From assembly GCA_963693315.1 (NCBI GenBank), contig OY856186.1, forward strand, positions 386,058,865-386,122,864: 64,000 nucleotides of DNA. Reading direction: 5' to 3'. This DNA comes from Diogma glabrata. Lineage: Eukaryota > Arthropoda > Insecta > Diptera > Cylindrotomidae. The notes under the pieces are model-generated. The model was not told the origin of the DNA, searched no databases, and saw only the letters and a program-made list of their open reading frames with translations. Positions 1-11,647 of this stretch are shown here, in pieces (positions within the stretch are counted from its first letter, which is position 1; the number at the start of each line of letters is the position of its first letter). The position numbers and the translations under genes were made by a program.

Positions 1-555
1 ATTGTGTTGTGTTCTATCGTATTCCATAATCGTCACAATATTAAGAATAGATATTATTTAGTTCATTATTTTGTTTTTCCTCCTTTACCAAATAAACCGG
101 GCAAAACAAATTTACAATATGAATAGATATTATGTTTGCATTGATTGACAACAATCAATAATAACTACTCATGACTTAGGATGTTGACTAGAATAGAAAT
201 TTTCACTCATTCTATGAATTCACAAATATTAATGTCTAGAAATTTAATGCAAAAATTCCAACCAAACAAATATTAAGAATAGTTTTTAGACTTTAGTGAC
301 TGATAAACGTTGCCTTTAAAAATTAATAAGACAGTGAAATTTATGTTTCAAACTGTGAGATTCTAGTTTAAACAAGATACTTCAACCGGCAAATATTAAA
401 TTGCAAAAAATAAAATTAATAAATTTTATCAAATAACTATTTTTCACATTAATGTTATCTTTGTATCATCATGTGATTAGAACAACAACGTAAGACCCTT
501 TCACATTAGTGTAACACAATTATATAGATTGTATTTTTTTAATAGTAGATTACGT
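1..555. other. AT-rich stretch without recognisable gene
   Basis: I see no coding exon, RNA gene or clear repeat here. The sequence is AT-rich with scattered stops in all frames. Confidence 0.6.
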
Positions 556-667
556 ACCGAGGGGGAAAATATGTCATTTCTGTTGAGAGAAAATACAGTT
601 ATACCGAGGCGCGTAGCGCCAAGGTTAACTTAATCTCGAGAAAGAAATGACATTTTCACCAAGGTTT
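556..667. repeat. Short inverted-repeat (MITE-like) element
   Basis: An imperfect inverted repeat: the left arm contains ATGTCATTTCT and the right arm contains AGAAATGACATTTT. The ends read roughly CCGAGGGGGAAAAT and, on the other strand, CCTTGGTGAAAAT. The centre has a small GC-rich hairpin, GGCGC-GTA-GCGCC. It is non-coding. Family membership is unknown, and it sits directly beside another foldback element. Confidence 0.45.
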
Positions 668-673
668 GTATAC

Positions 674-952
674 TATTTTATTCACAACAACTAAGTAATC
701 TGTGTAAAAGAAAACAATTTTCGCAATCGAAATTCCTACTCAGGTCGGGAAGTGTTACTTCCCAACCGGTTGGGAAGTAAAAGTTAGCAATCGCAATCGA
801 AATTCCTACTCAGGTCGGGAAGTGTTACTTCCCAACCGGTTGGGAAGTAAAAGTTAGCAATCAACTACTTCCAACTTTTAAAAAGTTGGAAGTACTTCCA
901 ACTTTTAAAAAGTTGGAAAACGACAGATTACTTAGTTGTTGTGAATAAAATA
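674..952. mobile_element. Foldback MITE with 30-bp terminal inverted repeats
   Basis: The terminal repeats at 674-703 and 923-952 are 30-bp perfect inverted copies; the outer bases are TATTTTATTCACAACAAC. Inside is a perfect 70-bp tandem duplication (721-790 and 791-860). Each unit holds the palindrome ACTTCCCAACCGGTTGGGAA. Two further short palindromes around AACTTTTAAAAAGTT follow at 866-918. There is no ORF. It is probably a non-autonomous DNA element; superfamily not determined. Confidence 0.7.
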
Positions 953-2248
953 ATTTACACTCACTCAAGTAGTAAAAATAATCTTGTCTCGCTTTTAAAA
1001 ATTGCCAAAATTATTCATAAAGTTTATATGTAAGTATGCATACATCTACATATTGTGACATGATTCATTTAATTTAATAAATATTTACAAGGAGTCATTA
1101 TAAAACTGATAGTAATATGATAAGAATTTATAAAATTACAGTTGTTATTAAGGGGGTAATATTATTCAGCAAGTTATTTATCATTTACGTTTTTTTAATG
1201 AAAATAGTTTTTGAAACTTGAATGATGAAATATATGCAAGAATACTATATTAATAGTACGATTAAATTAATTATTATTATGTACTTGAAGTATTTATATG
1301 AAACATTTCTTGAATCAACAATTGAAGCACTATATGAGAGTCAGACGTATGTGTTTTATTTATACCTATCTACCTAGCCTACTTCATCATAAATCACAAA
1401 TGTTAAACACTCCGCAGCATACAAAAATGTTCTTTTGTACGTTAAAGAAATAGTTTATTGTTAATAGTATTCTGTAAATCATAAAGTCATATAAAATACG
1501 AGCAAGGAAAGCAAAAATATTTTGATTACGGGATCTTTTTAATTACGGGAATTCTTTAACCTCGGGCTTACGCAACCGATCACCACAACTAATATTTTGC
1601 GTGCATCCACATCTGTCAAATATTATTTTACCCATATATCCAAATTTCTTCCGACGTGCGCAACTTTTTCATTTCATTCAAAATTGTACAATTATTACGA
1701 GATTTTTTTAAATCTACAAGAAAAACCCCTACCACAAAAAGTAATGGTTTCTAATTCCCTAGGATAATGCTGTGAAAAAAGAATTTAAACTAGTGGAATG
1801 GTGCTGTGAGAGTAGGGTCACGCCAAGAACTTTCCGCAAAGTTAATAAGTAACCTACAGTGGCAAAGACTGCTGGATAAGGTATATACATACTTAAACAC
1901 ACCAAACTAATCACGGTCTATTTTAGGACTGTAAATTCAAATAATATGATTTAGCTGCTCCAAAAATATGTTTTTCGGCAAACGGCTGTAAAGTTTAACT
2001 TTACTACCGCTAGGGAGTTAGTTAAAGTCTTACTTTTTTTACTTATAATCAAAGCGGCTGTAAAGTAACGCCATTTTTATTTTGATGTGAAACATCTGTT
2101 GGCGCGACTTAATTGAAAAAACAAATGATTTTCCGTCACGAAAAACGGTATAACAATTTTATGCCATCACGCCTAATGAAAAATAATAAATATTTCAAAC
2201 AGTATGTCATATTTTCTCTAACAGCAATAGCTATTTATGTACCAAGGA
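953..2248. other. AT-rich DNA, nothing recognised
   Basis: No conserved coding segment, tRNA or structured repeat was found on either strand. Confidence 0.5.
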
Positions 2249-2330
2249 CAGTGGCGGATTACCATAGAGGCGGAAGAGGCGGCCGCCTCGGGCCCCACAT
2301 GCACCTTTGGCCCCCTCGCTACAAATAATA
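2249..2330 (+). mobile_element. Orphan hAT-type transposon end
   Basis: The segment starts with CAGTGGCGGATTACC and continues into a GC-rich patch with GGCGGCCGCCTCGGGCCCC. This resembles the termini of hAT elements of the ZMYM-like type (CAGTGGCGGATTTACC...GGGCCCC). No partner end was found in the window. A short ORF across it is most likely spurious. Confidence 0.4.
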
Positions 2331-3103
<773 letters not shown>

Positions 3104-3215
3104 TGGCGTAGCTAGCATGGGTGGCACCCGGGGCGGATATTGTGGTGTCACCCCAAAAATAAAAACTGTCAATAATAATAAAAAGCCGATAAACGTAATT
3201 TATAATTTTTTTTAA

Positions 3216-5778
3216 TTAATACAAATGAGCATTATTATTATAAGCCCGCAAGTAATTTTTAACTAATTTTAATTTGCTGAAACTCCTCTCACACGAAGCC
3301 ACTAATACGCAAATAGTCATAAATAACTTTAGTGCGACCGTAAGATTCGGAAGAAATTCTAAAAAATCCCATTCTACGATGAATTTCAAAAAGTCTAGGT
3401 ACACCCAGTTAGAAACTGTAACATTGGCCGCTTTTAAATGCCTCCTCACCCTTTGTATCTCTATGAGGAGTTCTGTTGCCAATACCGCATCATAAAAACC
3501 AGTAAATTTTGATACCGATAATTTTAACTTTTCACTGTTCGCCAAAAGCTAAGTGTTTGTCTGCACAACCTCGAACAATGAAGCTAAATCTTGAACTGAA
3601 TTCAGTCTAGTTCGGAGCTCAACACTGAAGCGGTCAAGACATTCCAACATGTCCTTTTTAAGTTGAGCTCTCAGTGTCAGTCCAACATCAGGTGCAAACT
3701 CACCACCCGTTCGTTTTTTGCGTTTTTATGACGAATTCGGCTTTCCATTGGAATGTCATAGTCCTCCGGTTTTTTCGCAGCAAGATCTATTGCCTCTTCT
3801 ACAATGAGACTTCGTTATGAATTGACTCTATTTTTGTAGCTAATTGAACAATATTCAAGCCCGTGCTTTGCAATCCAATCTGAGCACAGATATTATTTCT
3901 CTTAGAATATCATTCCAAAACAAAAGATAGCAAAGAAACGAAAAATCACATGCTGCATTGATAAGGTTCTGTGCAGCGCCTCTAGTGTCTACATTTTCTT
4001 GTTGATCACTTAACTTCTCAATTTCAGCCACAATCCCATCAAAGTTTTCGGCCAATACTTTTACTGCAGCATAATGAGCACTCCAATACGCTGTTAAGAG
4101 TATTTTAACAGTTGCTTTGTTGTGTTTAGCAAGTACTTCCCAGCGGCTAGTCGAAGCAGAAAAACATGTAAAAATGACTTCCACTGACGAGTGTTGGCCG
4201 TATAAATTAATTGAATGATCTTTGCAGCCCACAAAAATTGCTTTGTTATTTTTTGCTTTAATAATAGCTTGCACTTCTCCATGTATACTACTCATAACAG
4301 CTGCATTATCATAACCTTTGGGAGCGACAATTCATAACATCTATACCATCATTTTCAAGATTTTACACTGAAAAAAACATGTCCTATTTCCAATCGAAAT
4401 GCAGTTGTCTCAACCTCACCGTGCGGGCAGATATGGCGAATCGAAATACGAGATTGATTCAACAACCGTACAATGATAAGCCGATGCAGTTGAGACAATC
4501 ACATGAAATATTTATGTGAAAATAAAATATAGTTCAATTAATCTCAAATACTTAAATTTTAAAATGAAAAATTCATGATATAAGACCAAAGAAATATGTT
4601 TTCATGGAAATAGTTATTAACTTTATTCAACTACTGTTATATTGGATAGCACTTTATATTTTAATTACACCTCATTCTGTTATCAGGAAAATGTTACTGA
4701 GTACTGAATAGTTGTCCCAATCACGGTGAAATTGTTTGTAAATATCTTTTCTTTGCATGAATAATAAACTGCCATCTTCGAGATGAGGTTATCATTACTT
4801 CAATTTTTTTTTCAGTGTAAGAATTTCATCGCTTAAATCAGCGGCTTTTTTCCACGTAAAGGAAAAAATCCAAGGAATACTTCCTTGATTTCCACTTTAC
4901 TACCATCAATTTTCACATAACGAATCACTTCTGACATTTGATCAATATGTGAAATGTCAGGTGTGCTATCAAACATAATTTCAAAATATTTAACCGATTT
5001 AATTTTGTTGACAAGCTTAAACTTTACGTGGATCGCTAAAACATTTATGAACTCATTTTGTATATCTGGTGACAAATATGATACTTTTGGTGATTTACCA
5101 TGCTCCAAATTCAAAATGTGTTCTTTTAACACTACATCATACTTTGACAATAGTTTGGTTAGTTCTAAGAAATTGCCTTTATTTGAAGAACTTTGTCCTT
5201 TATCATGTCCATGAAATGCTGGGTTTTGTTTAGATAAAAACCAAGTTATATCCAATAATCTTGATAAAAGATGTTTCCACTTCTGTTTTTTATTATATAT
5301 TAATTGCAAGGCTGCGTCTCGTATCGTTTTATGAATTTTTAACCTCATTTCAAAAGTTTTCCACTTTTCAAAATTCTCCAGATGTTCATTTGAAGTTTCA
5401 TGCTCGGCCACTTTGGGATTTAGTTTCCACCGCTTCTGATATCCAGTAGTAATTGTTGATTTTGTATTATTATTATTGGTGACAGCAAATACACGACAAC
5501 AGAAGCAATACAGTTCGCAAGTTATTATTTACAGGAGAATAAACAATCCATGGCCGTAGAATTTTTTCACCATTATTCATCATTTTATGAAACCATTCTT
5601 TAGAAAGATGGCGAACATCACCTTTTATGTCTAACCCGTGTCTAGATACAGTAACAAACGACCCTTCTCTATTTTGAAAATGTTCACTTTCTTTTTTTAT
5701 GATTTCAATGCGAACATTACCAGAGACGACTATATTCCAATGTGATACATCTCTTAAGTCCTGAAGTGATTCACCCAT
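3216..5778 (-). pseudogene. hAT transposase (TTF zinc finger, DUF4371, dimerisation domain), broken
   Basis: The minus strand, read from 5778 down, gives the parts of one transposase in order. A TTF-type finger start ends in RPWIVYSPV (5778-5473). Next is a DUF4371 segment with HETSNEHL and FDSTPDISH (5411-4833). Then comes the catalytic region with CRSQ, broken by a stop or frameshift before MSSIHGEVQ, followed by FVGCKDHSINL (about 4340-3855). Last is the C-terminal dimerisation motif SCERSFSKLKLVKNYLR (3545-3216). The pieces lie in different frames with stops between them, and a 452-bp MITE separates the second and third. In the family this protein excises and inserts hAT DNA; this copy cannot be full length. 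Similar host genes (ZMYM1-like) derive from such transposases, but the terminal repeats here favour a transposon. Confidence 0.85.
4366..4817. mobile_element. MITE with TA target duplication inside the hAT transposase
   Basis: The ends are CACTGAAAAAAA and its inverse TTTTTTTTCAGTG, flanked on both sides by TA (364-365 and 818-819 of the 4-kb block). This is the Tc1/mariner pattern. Removing it rejoins the transposase reading region. Its interior resembles 62340-62570, so the family is dispersed. It has no ORF. Confidence 0.7.
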
Positions 5779-6361
5779 GCAAATACTGTCTTCGATAGTA
5801 GAAGCATTAGCGGCATTATCACTGTCATTTTCATTATTCCTTTCTAATTATTCATCATAGGTTATCATTATTAATTCTGTATTGTTGCTGTTACTTTCCG
5901 AAGATGAGCCACAATTCTCTGAAACATTCGTTGCATCAACGTGATAATCAGTTTATTTTGATGAACCTTGGATATCATCGGGTTTTGTAACATATTTATA
6001 GATTTGGTCTTTCTCTGCTGGAACCAACTTTTTCTTTAAAAATTATGAACTCCTCGTGGCATATTTATTTTTTGGGATATTTGCTAAACGAAATCTAAAA
6101 AAATATTTTTAATTATAGTTGGTATCAGCAAAGCATTAATTCTAAATATATTTGTAGGATACATAATAGGTACATAGTTCATAATAAGTACACTGTGTTA
6201 ACGACTAAATACACCGCCAAGAAAATTAATTTATTTAAATTTCCTTGTAACAACTTAAATTAAATAATATTTGATAAAATGGAATATACAAATCATAGCC
6301 TAATATTATAAGGAACTATTTAAAAAAATATAAGTATGAAATCCTAAAAGATATTTTATAT

Positions 6362-6719
6362 AAAGAATTGAAACCAAAATTAAATATCCAATTAGAATCA
6401 TGCTCAATAATTTACAAAATTAAATGTGATTTTTGTGAAAAATTTTACATCGGGAAAACCGGAAAATGTTTTAAAGACTGATTTAAGGAATACCTGCCTA
6501 AGAAGAAAAATAAACAAAATTTAAAGTTTATTTTTGCAAACCATTTACATAGTTAATAACAATTGCTACACCACTTTTAAAAAAAAATTGAAGGCTTTAC
6601 ATTTATGTAGCCAAGGATCTTTAAAAGAATCACTTGATGAGTTTGAAATTTCCAAGGGATTTAAAACCCAACAAAATGTAATTTTAAATGATAAACTTTC
6701 ATTTAATTCAAATATATAA
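6362..6719 (+). pseudogene. Penelope-like element GIY-YIG endonuclease relic
   Basis: Translation gives KLNIQLESCSIIYKIKC followed by FYIGKTGKCFKD, then an in-frame TGA, then the frame with SLKESLDEFEISKGF. The spacing of the Cys-rich lead and the YIGKT core matches the C-terminal GIY-YIG domain of Penelope-like retroelements. The stop where an Arg codon is expected, plus a frameshift, make it non-functional. It lies inside the hAT, opposite in orientation to the hAT transposase. It differs in sequence from the PLE at 8.8-9.3 kb. Confidence 0.7.
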
Positions 6720-7456
6720 ATATATAAAACTGAAAACAAACAGTATGAGTATGTATCAACCTACAAAAATTTGCAAAACTGCAGTAATTGCATAACTGCC
6801 ATTTTATTCTACAGTAATTATTTTTGTGTCCATTGAAAAACGATCTATTTCAATTTATTCTTTGAGTTTCAAGATAAAGGAAAAAAAATTATTTTTAAAT
6901 TTATAATAATTTTAAATTTATAATTTATTTTTAAATTATTTAAATCATTTACAAACACGGTAATTTGATTGTTTGTTAGTTTCCTTAGGTGTTTGCAATT
7001 AATTTGTTTGAAATGTAAAACATATATTAGGTAGTAAGGTTAAGCGGATATTTTAGAAATAATTTTGGAATAGAGACATTGTAACTCAAGGGTGCCACCC
7101 TATCGACAAAGGGTGCCACATTATCGACGTAAACCACTTTTCCTATACATTATTCAGCATATGTGTTTTCAGACCTGGTCATTAAATAATCATGCTTGCA
7201 TACTAAATAATATATCGTAAAAAACGGTCAATATGGTATCTATAGGAATATTCAAAGCTATTGAGTAATTGTGGTGATGGGATTCAATGCTCAACATGTT
7301 AATTCGATTAATATTGTTAAAATTTTATTTCACGTAATAACTCAAAAATTTTAGAAAGTAGAATAGATTCGTTTTGAACCAATAACACATTTATAGGACA
7401 CATTTATAAGTTATCACAATTTAAAAATTAAAATTATATGGATAACCTGGTTAAAA

Positions 7457-8147
7457 TGGTTTCTAAGTGATTTATCGTTGAAAACATGTGATGGTTTGTT
7501 TAAGTTTTTTACGTTCGGGTGTCACCCCAAAACGGTTTCGAAGTGATTTATCGTTGAAAACATTGTGATGGTTTGTTTAAGTTGTTTACGTTCGGGTGTC
7601 GCCCCAAAACGGTTTCGAAGTGATTTATCGTTGAAAACATTGTGATGGTTTGTTTATGTTTTTTACGTTCGGGTGTCAACCTAAAACGGTTTCGAAGTGA
7701 TTTATCATTGAAAACATTGTGATGGTTTGTTTATGTTTTTTACGTTCGGGTGTCACCCCAAAACGGTTTCGAAGTGATTTATCATTGAAAACATTGTGAT
7801 GGTTTGTTTAAATTGTTTACGTTCGGGTGTCACCCCAAAACGGTTTCGAAGTGATTTATCATTGAAAACATTGTAATGGTTTGTTTATGTTTTTTACGTT
7901 CGGGTGTCACCCCAAAACGGTTTCGAAGTGATTTATCATTGAAAACATTGTGATGGTTTGTTTAAGTTGTTTACGTTCGGGTGTCACCCCAAAACGGTTT
8001 CGAAGTGATTTATCATTGAAAACATTGTGATGGCTTAAGTTGTTTACGTTCGGGTGTCACCCCAAACGGTTTCGAAGTGATTTATCGTTGAAAACATTGT
8101 GATGGTTTGTTTAAGTTTTTTACGTTCGGGTGTCACCCCAAAACGGG
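7457..8147. repeat. 77-bp tandem repeat, about 9 units, in hAT subterminal region
   Basis: Nine head-to-tail units, each with GGTTTCGAAGTGATTTATC and TTCGGGTGTCACCCCAAAAC. One unit is a few bases short. The GGTGTCACCCC core also occurs once next to the opposite hAT end (near 3145), so the array grew from element-terminal sequence. Confidence 0.9.
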
Positions 8148-8193
8148 TGACACCCGGGGCGGACCGCCCCCCTCGCCCCCCCCTAGCTACGCC

Positions 8194-8525
<332 letters not shown>

Positions 8526-8765
8526 TTATATGATGTGATATTTGGCTTGCATATTATTTTTGTAAATAATAAATTTTTTTGGTTAAAACCAATAAATAAA
8601 ACAATATTTTTTAAAATTTTTTATCCTACAATTGTTTCGGTTTTAGAAAACCATCTTCGGGGATAATATATATTGAAAATTTCTTATACAAAAAATAAAT
8701 ACAAATTGACAAATGAAATAAAAAGCTTATTATGAAAAACTAACAATCAAAAAAGAAAAGGCTAA

Positions 8766-9352
8766 CTATATAAAAAAATAATGAAAGAAAATATAAAACA
8801 ATAATACAATGATAAAAATTAGAAAATAGAAAATGTTTAGTAGAAAAAGCTCCATGATGTTTAATTTGCTTAAAAACTTTTTTAAAATTTGCAGAGCAAA
8901 ATCATAAGTATTTTGAAGAAAATCCGTATCGGTTTGAATATTTATACAATTTTTATTTTGTTTGATGCGAATCATTTCCAAAACTCTTCGTTTGTTTAAA
9001 TTTTTTTCTTTATCCAAAATTTTATAATTTTGAAGTGGTAGATTTGTATGGCAGCTTTTTTTATGGTTGGATAATGCACTCATGTTGTCATTATTTTGTT
9101 TTTTGGCGTCGTTTAGATGTTGTTTTATACGTTTTCCCAAATATTGTTGTGTTTGGCCTATGTAAGATTTACCACATCCACAATTTGCTTGATACACTAA
9201 ATTGGATTCAATATTCATTAGTATTTTATCTTTTAATTTTGAAAAAATGGTATTATATAAACTATTATGCTGTTCATACAACTTCGAAGTTAAAGATTTT
9301 CAACAAGTGTTTTATTTGTTCGAAAAGACTTTTGACATAAGGTATAGTCATG
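8766..9352 (-). pseudogene. PLE reverse transcriptase C-terminus with GIY-YIG endonuclease
   Basis: Reading down from about 9352, the first frame gives TIPYVKSLFEQIKHLLK, the conserved segment between RT and endonuclease in PLEs. A frameshift and stop near 9283 follow. The next frame gives YQANCGCGKSYIGQT (GIY-YIG core), RIKQHLND (catalytic Arg region), a His-Cys segment, and NKRRVLEMIRI with the catalytic Glu. In the family this domain nicks target DNA for reverse transcription. Upstream RT motifs are missing (5' truncation), and the C-terminal tail is a low-complexity hydrophobic extension. Non-functional as it stands. Confidence 0.8.
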
Positions 9353-9393
9353 TAAATTTTGTAGCAATTGTAGGATAAACAATTTTAAAATAT

Positions 9394-10076
9394 TGTTACG
9401 AGTACAGAAAAATCTAGACGATTATAGAAAGATCTAAACGATTACGGTCACTTCCAGGAAAATAAAATCAACAAAACACAACAGAAAGTGAATGAAATGA
9501 ATAGTGTTGTTGTTGTTGTACATATTCTTAGAATTAAGGTCTATTTGTTTTATGATTTTATGAATCAAATCAACGTAACGTAAAATAATCGAATATTCTA
9601 ATATTTTCTCAAGGTTTCTAAAAAGTGACCTAGAAATTTCTAGAGATTAAGCAGAATGTATATAAGGAAATTGTTTCTTGTAGTTTTGAATTAGTGTTAT
9701 TTTAAACCTGCGATAGTGAAGTTAAAATTATAAAAGTGATTTTTAAATTAGTTTTTCTGTAAAGTTATATAAGTGTAATAAAGTTATAAGTGTTATTAAG
9801 TAGAAATAGTTTGTGTATTATTTTAAACGTTGTATTACTGGAAATTTCTACAATCAACCGTTGGAGTTTCTGAAGCTGTTGAAAGAACATTCTAGATAGG
9901 AATATTGTTTGCTGTATTGTTTTCTTGTTGTTGTGGAACAATTGAGGAGTTGAAGACTTAATAAAACCTGGTGTTTGTGCTTACTAATCAGTGATCGAAC
10001 TCAGGAAGAGATTGGGGATTGCGTTTATCGAATTGTGAGTTAGGCCAATTCGAAGGAAGGTTGGAAAAACGTAACA
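9394..10076 (+). repeat. 5' LTR of Gypsy element
   Basis: 683 bp with 7-bp terminal inversions TGTTACG/CGTAACA. It contains ATGTATATAAGGAAA (TATA-like, about 9658) and the stretch leading to transcription start and polyadenylation (AATAAA near 9777). Confidence 0.95.
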
Positions 10077-10094
10077 TTGGTGACATCGGCGGAT
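10077..10094 (+). promoter_or_regulatory. Primer-binding site region of Gypsy
   Basis: TTGGTGACATCGGCGG directly follows the LTR and is where the tRNA primer should anneal. Which tRNA is used was not determined. Confidence 0.6.
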
Positions 10095-10110
10095 TAGTTA
10101 GCTGTTAATA

Positions 10111-11588
10111 ATGGTTTTATTAAGTGAATTGAAGGTTCTTGAGTTAAAGAAAGAACTAGAACAACGTGAATTGTCAACAAGTGGAAACAAAACTGAATTA
10201 ATGATTCGGCTTCGAGAAGTTTTGGAAGTCAGTGGAATAGAAGTGGAAAGTTACCAGTTTGTAAGAGTCACGACAAATAATGATGCAGTAGCAGTTGATG
10301 AAGAGAAAAGTTCTGTTGTGGAAACAACAACCTCATTGCCACCTGCAAACTGCGATTTTACGCAGTTAATGGCTATGATGCAACAGATGAGTTTGAACAT
10401 CAGTCAACAGATGGTTGTCAATAAAGACGAACTGAATCAAAAATTTGATCAACAAAGTAGTAACATCAATCAACAAATGGCTGCAACTAAGGAAGAAATC
10501 AGTAACATCAATCAACAAATGGCTGCTACTAAGGAAAAAATCAGCTGCAACATCAATCAACAATTGGCTGCAAATAAAGAAGAAATCAGTTTGAACGTCA
10601 AGCAAATAATGGACGAGAAACTTCTCGAAATATCTACTACGTTACGGGAGGAAGTAGGCAGAGTTCATCAAGAGGTGAAAGAGCTAGAGCAGAAAGTACT
10701 TGATGAAAAAAAAAGGTACTTGCAAAAGTAGATGATTTCGAGAAACGGTTGCAAGATGTTGAAACGAATAAAGTCACTTCACATGTGGTACAACAAATAG
10801 CAAATATTAAACTAAAGCCACCATCGTATGACGGTACCACATCTTTCGGCATCTTCAAGTTCCAGTTCGAGACCGCAGCTGATCAAAATGTTTGGAACGC
10901 TGAAAATCGTCTTGCTGCATTGATAGTTGCGCTTAAAGGTGAAGCAGCTGAAGCACTACAGGCAGTACCAGAAAACGACCGAAAAAGTTATGCTGAAGTG
11001 ATGAATGCATTCGAACGAAAATATGGCAGCGACCACAAAAAGGAGCTATACAGGATTGAGCTAAAAGGTCGCTTGCAACGAAATGGTGAATCTCTACAGG
11101 ATTATTCCTCGGCTGTAGAGTGGCTTGTTCATTTAGCACACTCAACTGCACCACCATATTTTATGGAGAAGATGAAGATCGAGGCGTTTACTGATGGTAT
11201 TCGTGATCCTGAGACAAGGAAAGCTGTAATGTTGTCGCCAAAACCAACATTCGCTGAAACTATTGCTTATGCCCTAACAAATGAAACTGCACAAGCAATT
11301 ATAAAACCATCGATTAAAATACGCCGGGTAGAGTTGAGTGATGACAATTATAAACAACGAGACCAGGAGACCGGGAGAAGACCACGAGAGAATTTTAGAA
11401 GTGACAGAATTCGATGCTGGCTATGTGGCAAACTTGGTCATATTTCGAGGGAATGCAGAGATGTGAGAAGGAAACGAGCAAGATCAGCATTGCCTATGCA
11501 GCGACGTCCAGCAGAAGAACGGGTGCAGCAAGCTAGGGAAGACGATGGAGCATCGCCGCATCAGTTAAACTACAACGAGTCAGCCTAA
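10111..11588 (+). CDS. Gypsy Gag with SAP domain, coiled-coil repeats and zinc knuckle (one frameshift)
   Basis: The structural protein that packages element RNA. It starts with ATG 34 bp after the LTR. Residues about 1-40 form a SAP motif (LKVLELKKELEQREL...GNKTELMIRLRE), a DNA-binding fold rarely placed first in Gag. Residues about 105-165 hold four near-repeats of NINQQMAATKEEIS, predicted coiled coil. The frame ends at 10731 after a run of nine A. The other frame continues the same protein (VLAKVDDFEKRLQDV) to 11588, so one base has been lost or gained in the A-run, or a -1 slip bridges it. The C-terminal part holds the Gag core and a CCHC knuckle, CWLCGKLGHISREC. Intact Gag would be close to 490 residues. 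Confidence 0.88.
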
Positions 11589-11647
11589 AGGGGCGTAAGC
11601 TGGCTCCCACAACCGATTGCCCCATAGCCTTCATCCATGTTTCGAGA

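Noticed and set aside
7457..8147. CRISPR array
   Set aside because: Regular 77-bp units are head-to-tail copies with no unique spacers, within an insect hAT element.
8621..8660. Hammerhead in the PLE tail at 8.6 kb (minus strand)
   Set aside because: GAAGATGG-loop-CCGAAAC is the common PLE tail shape; the full CUGAUGA core is absent.
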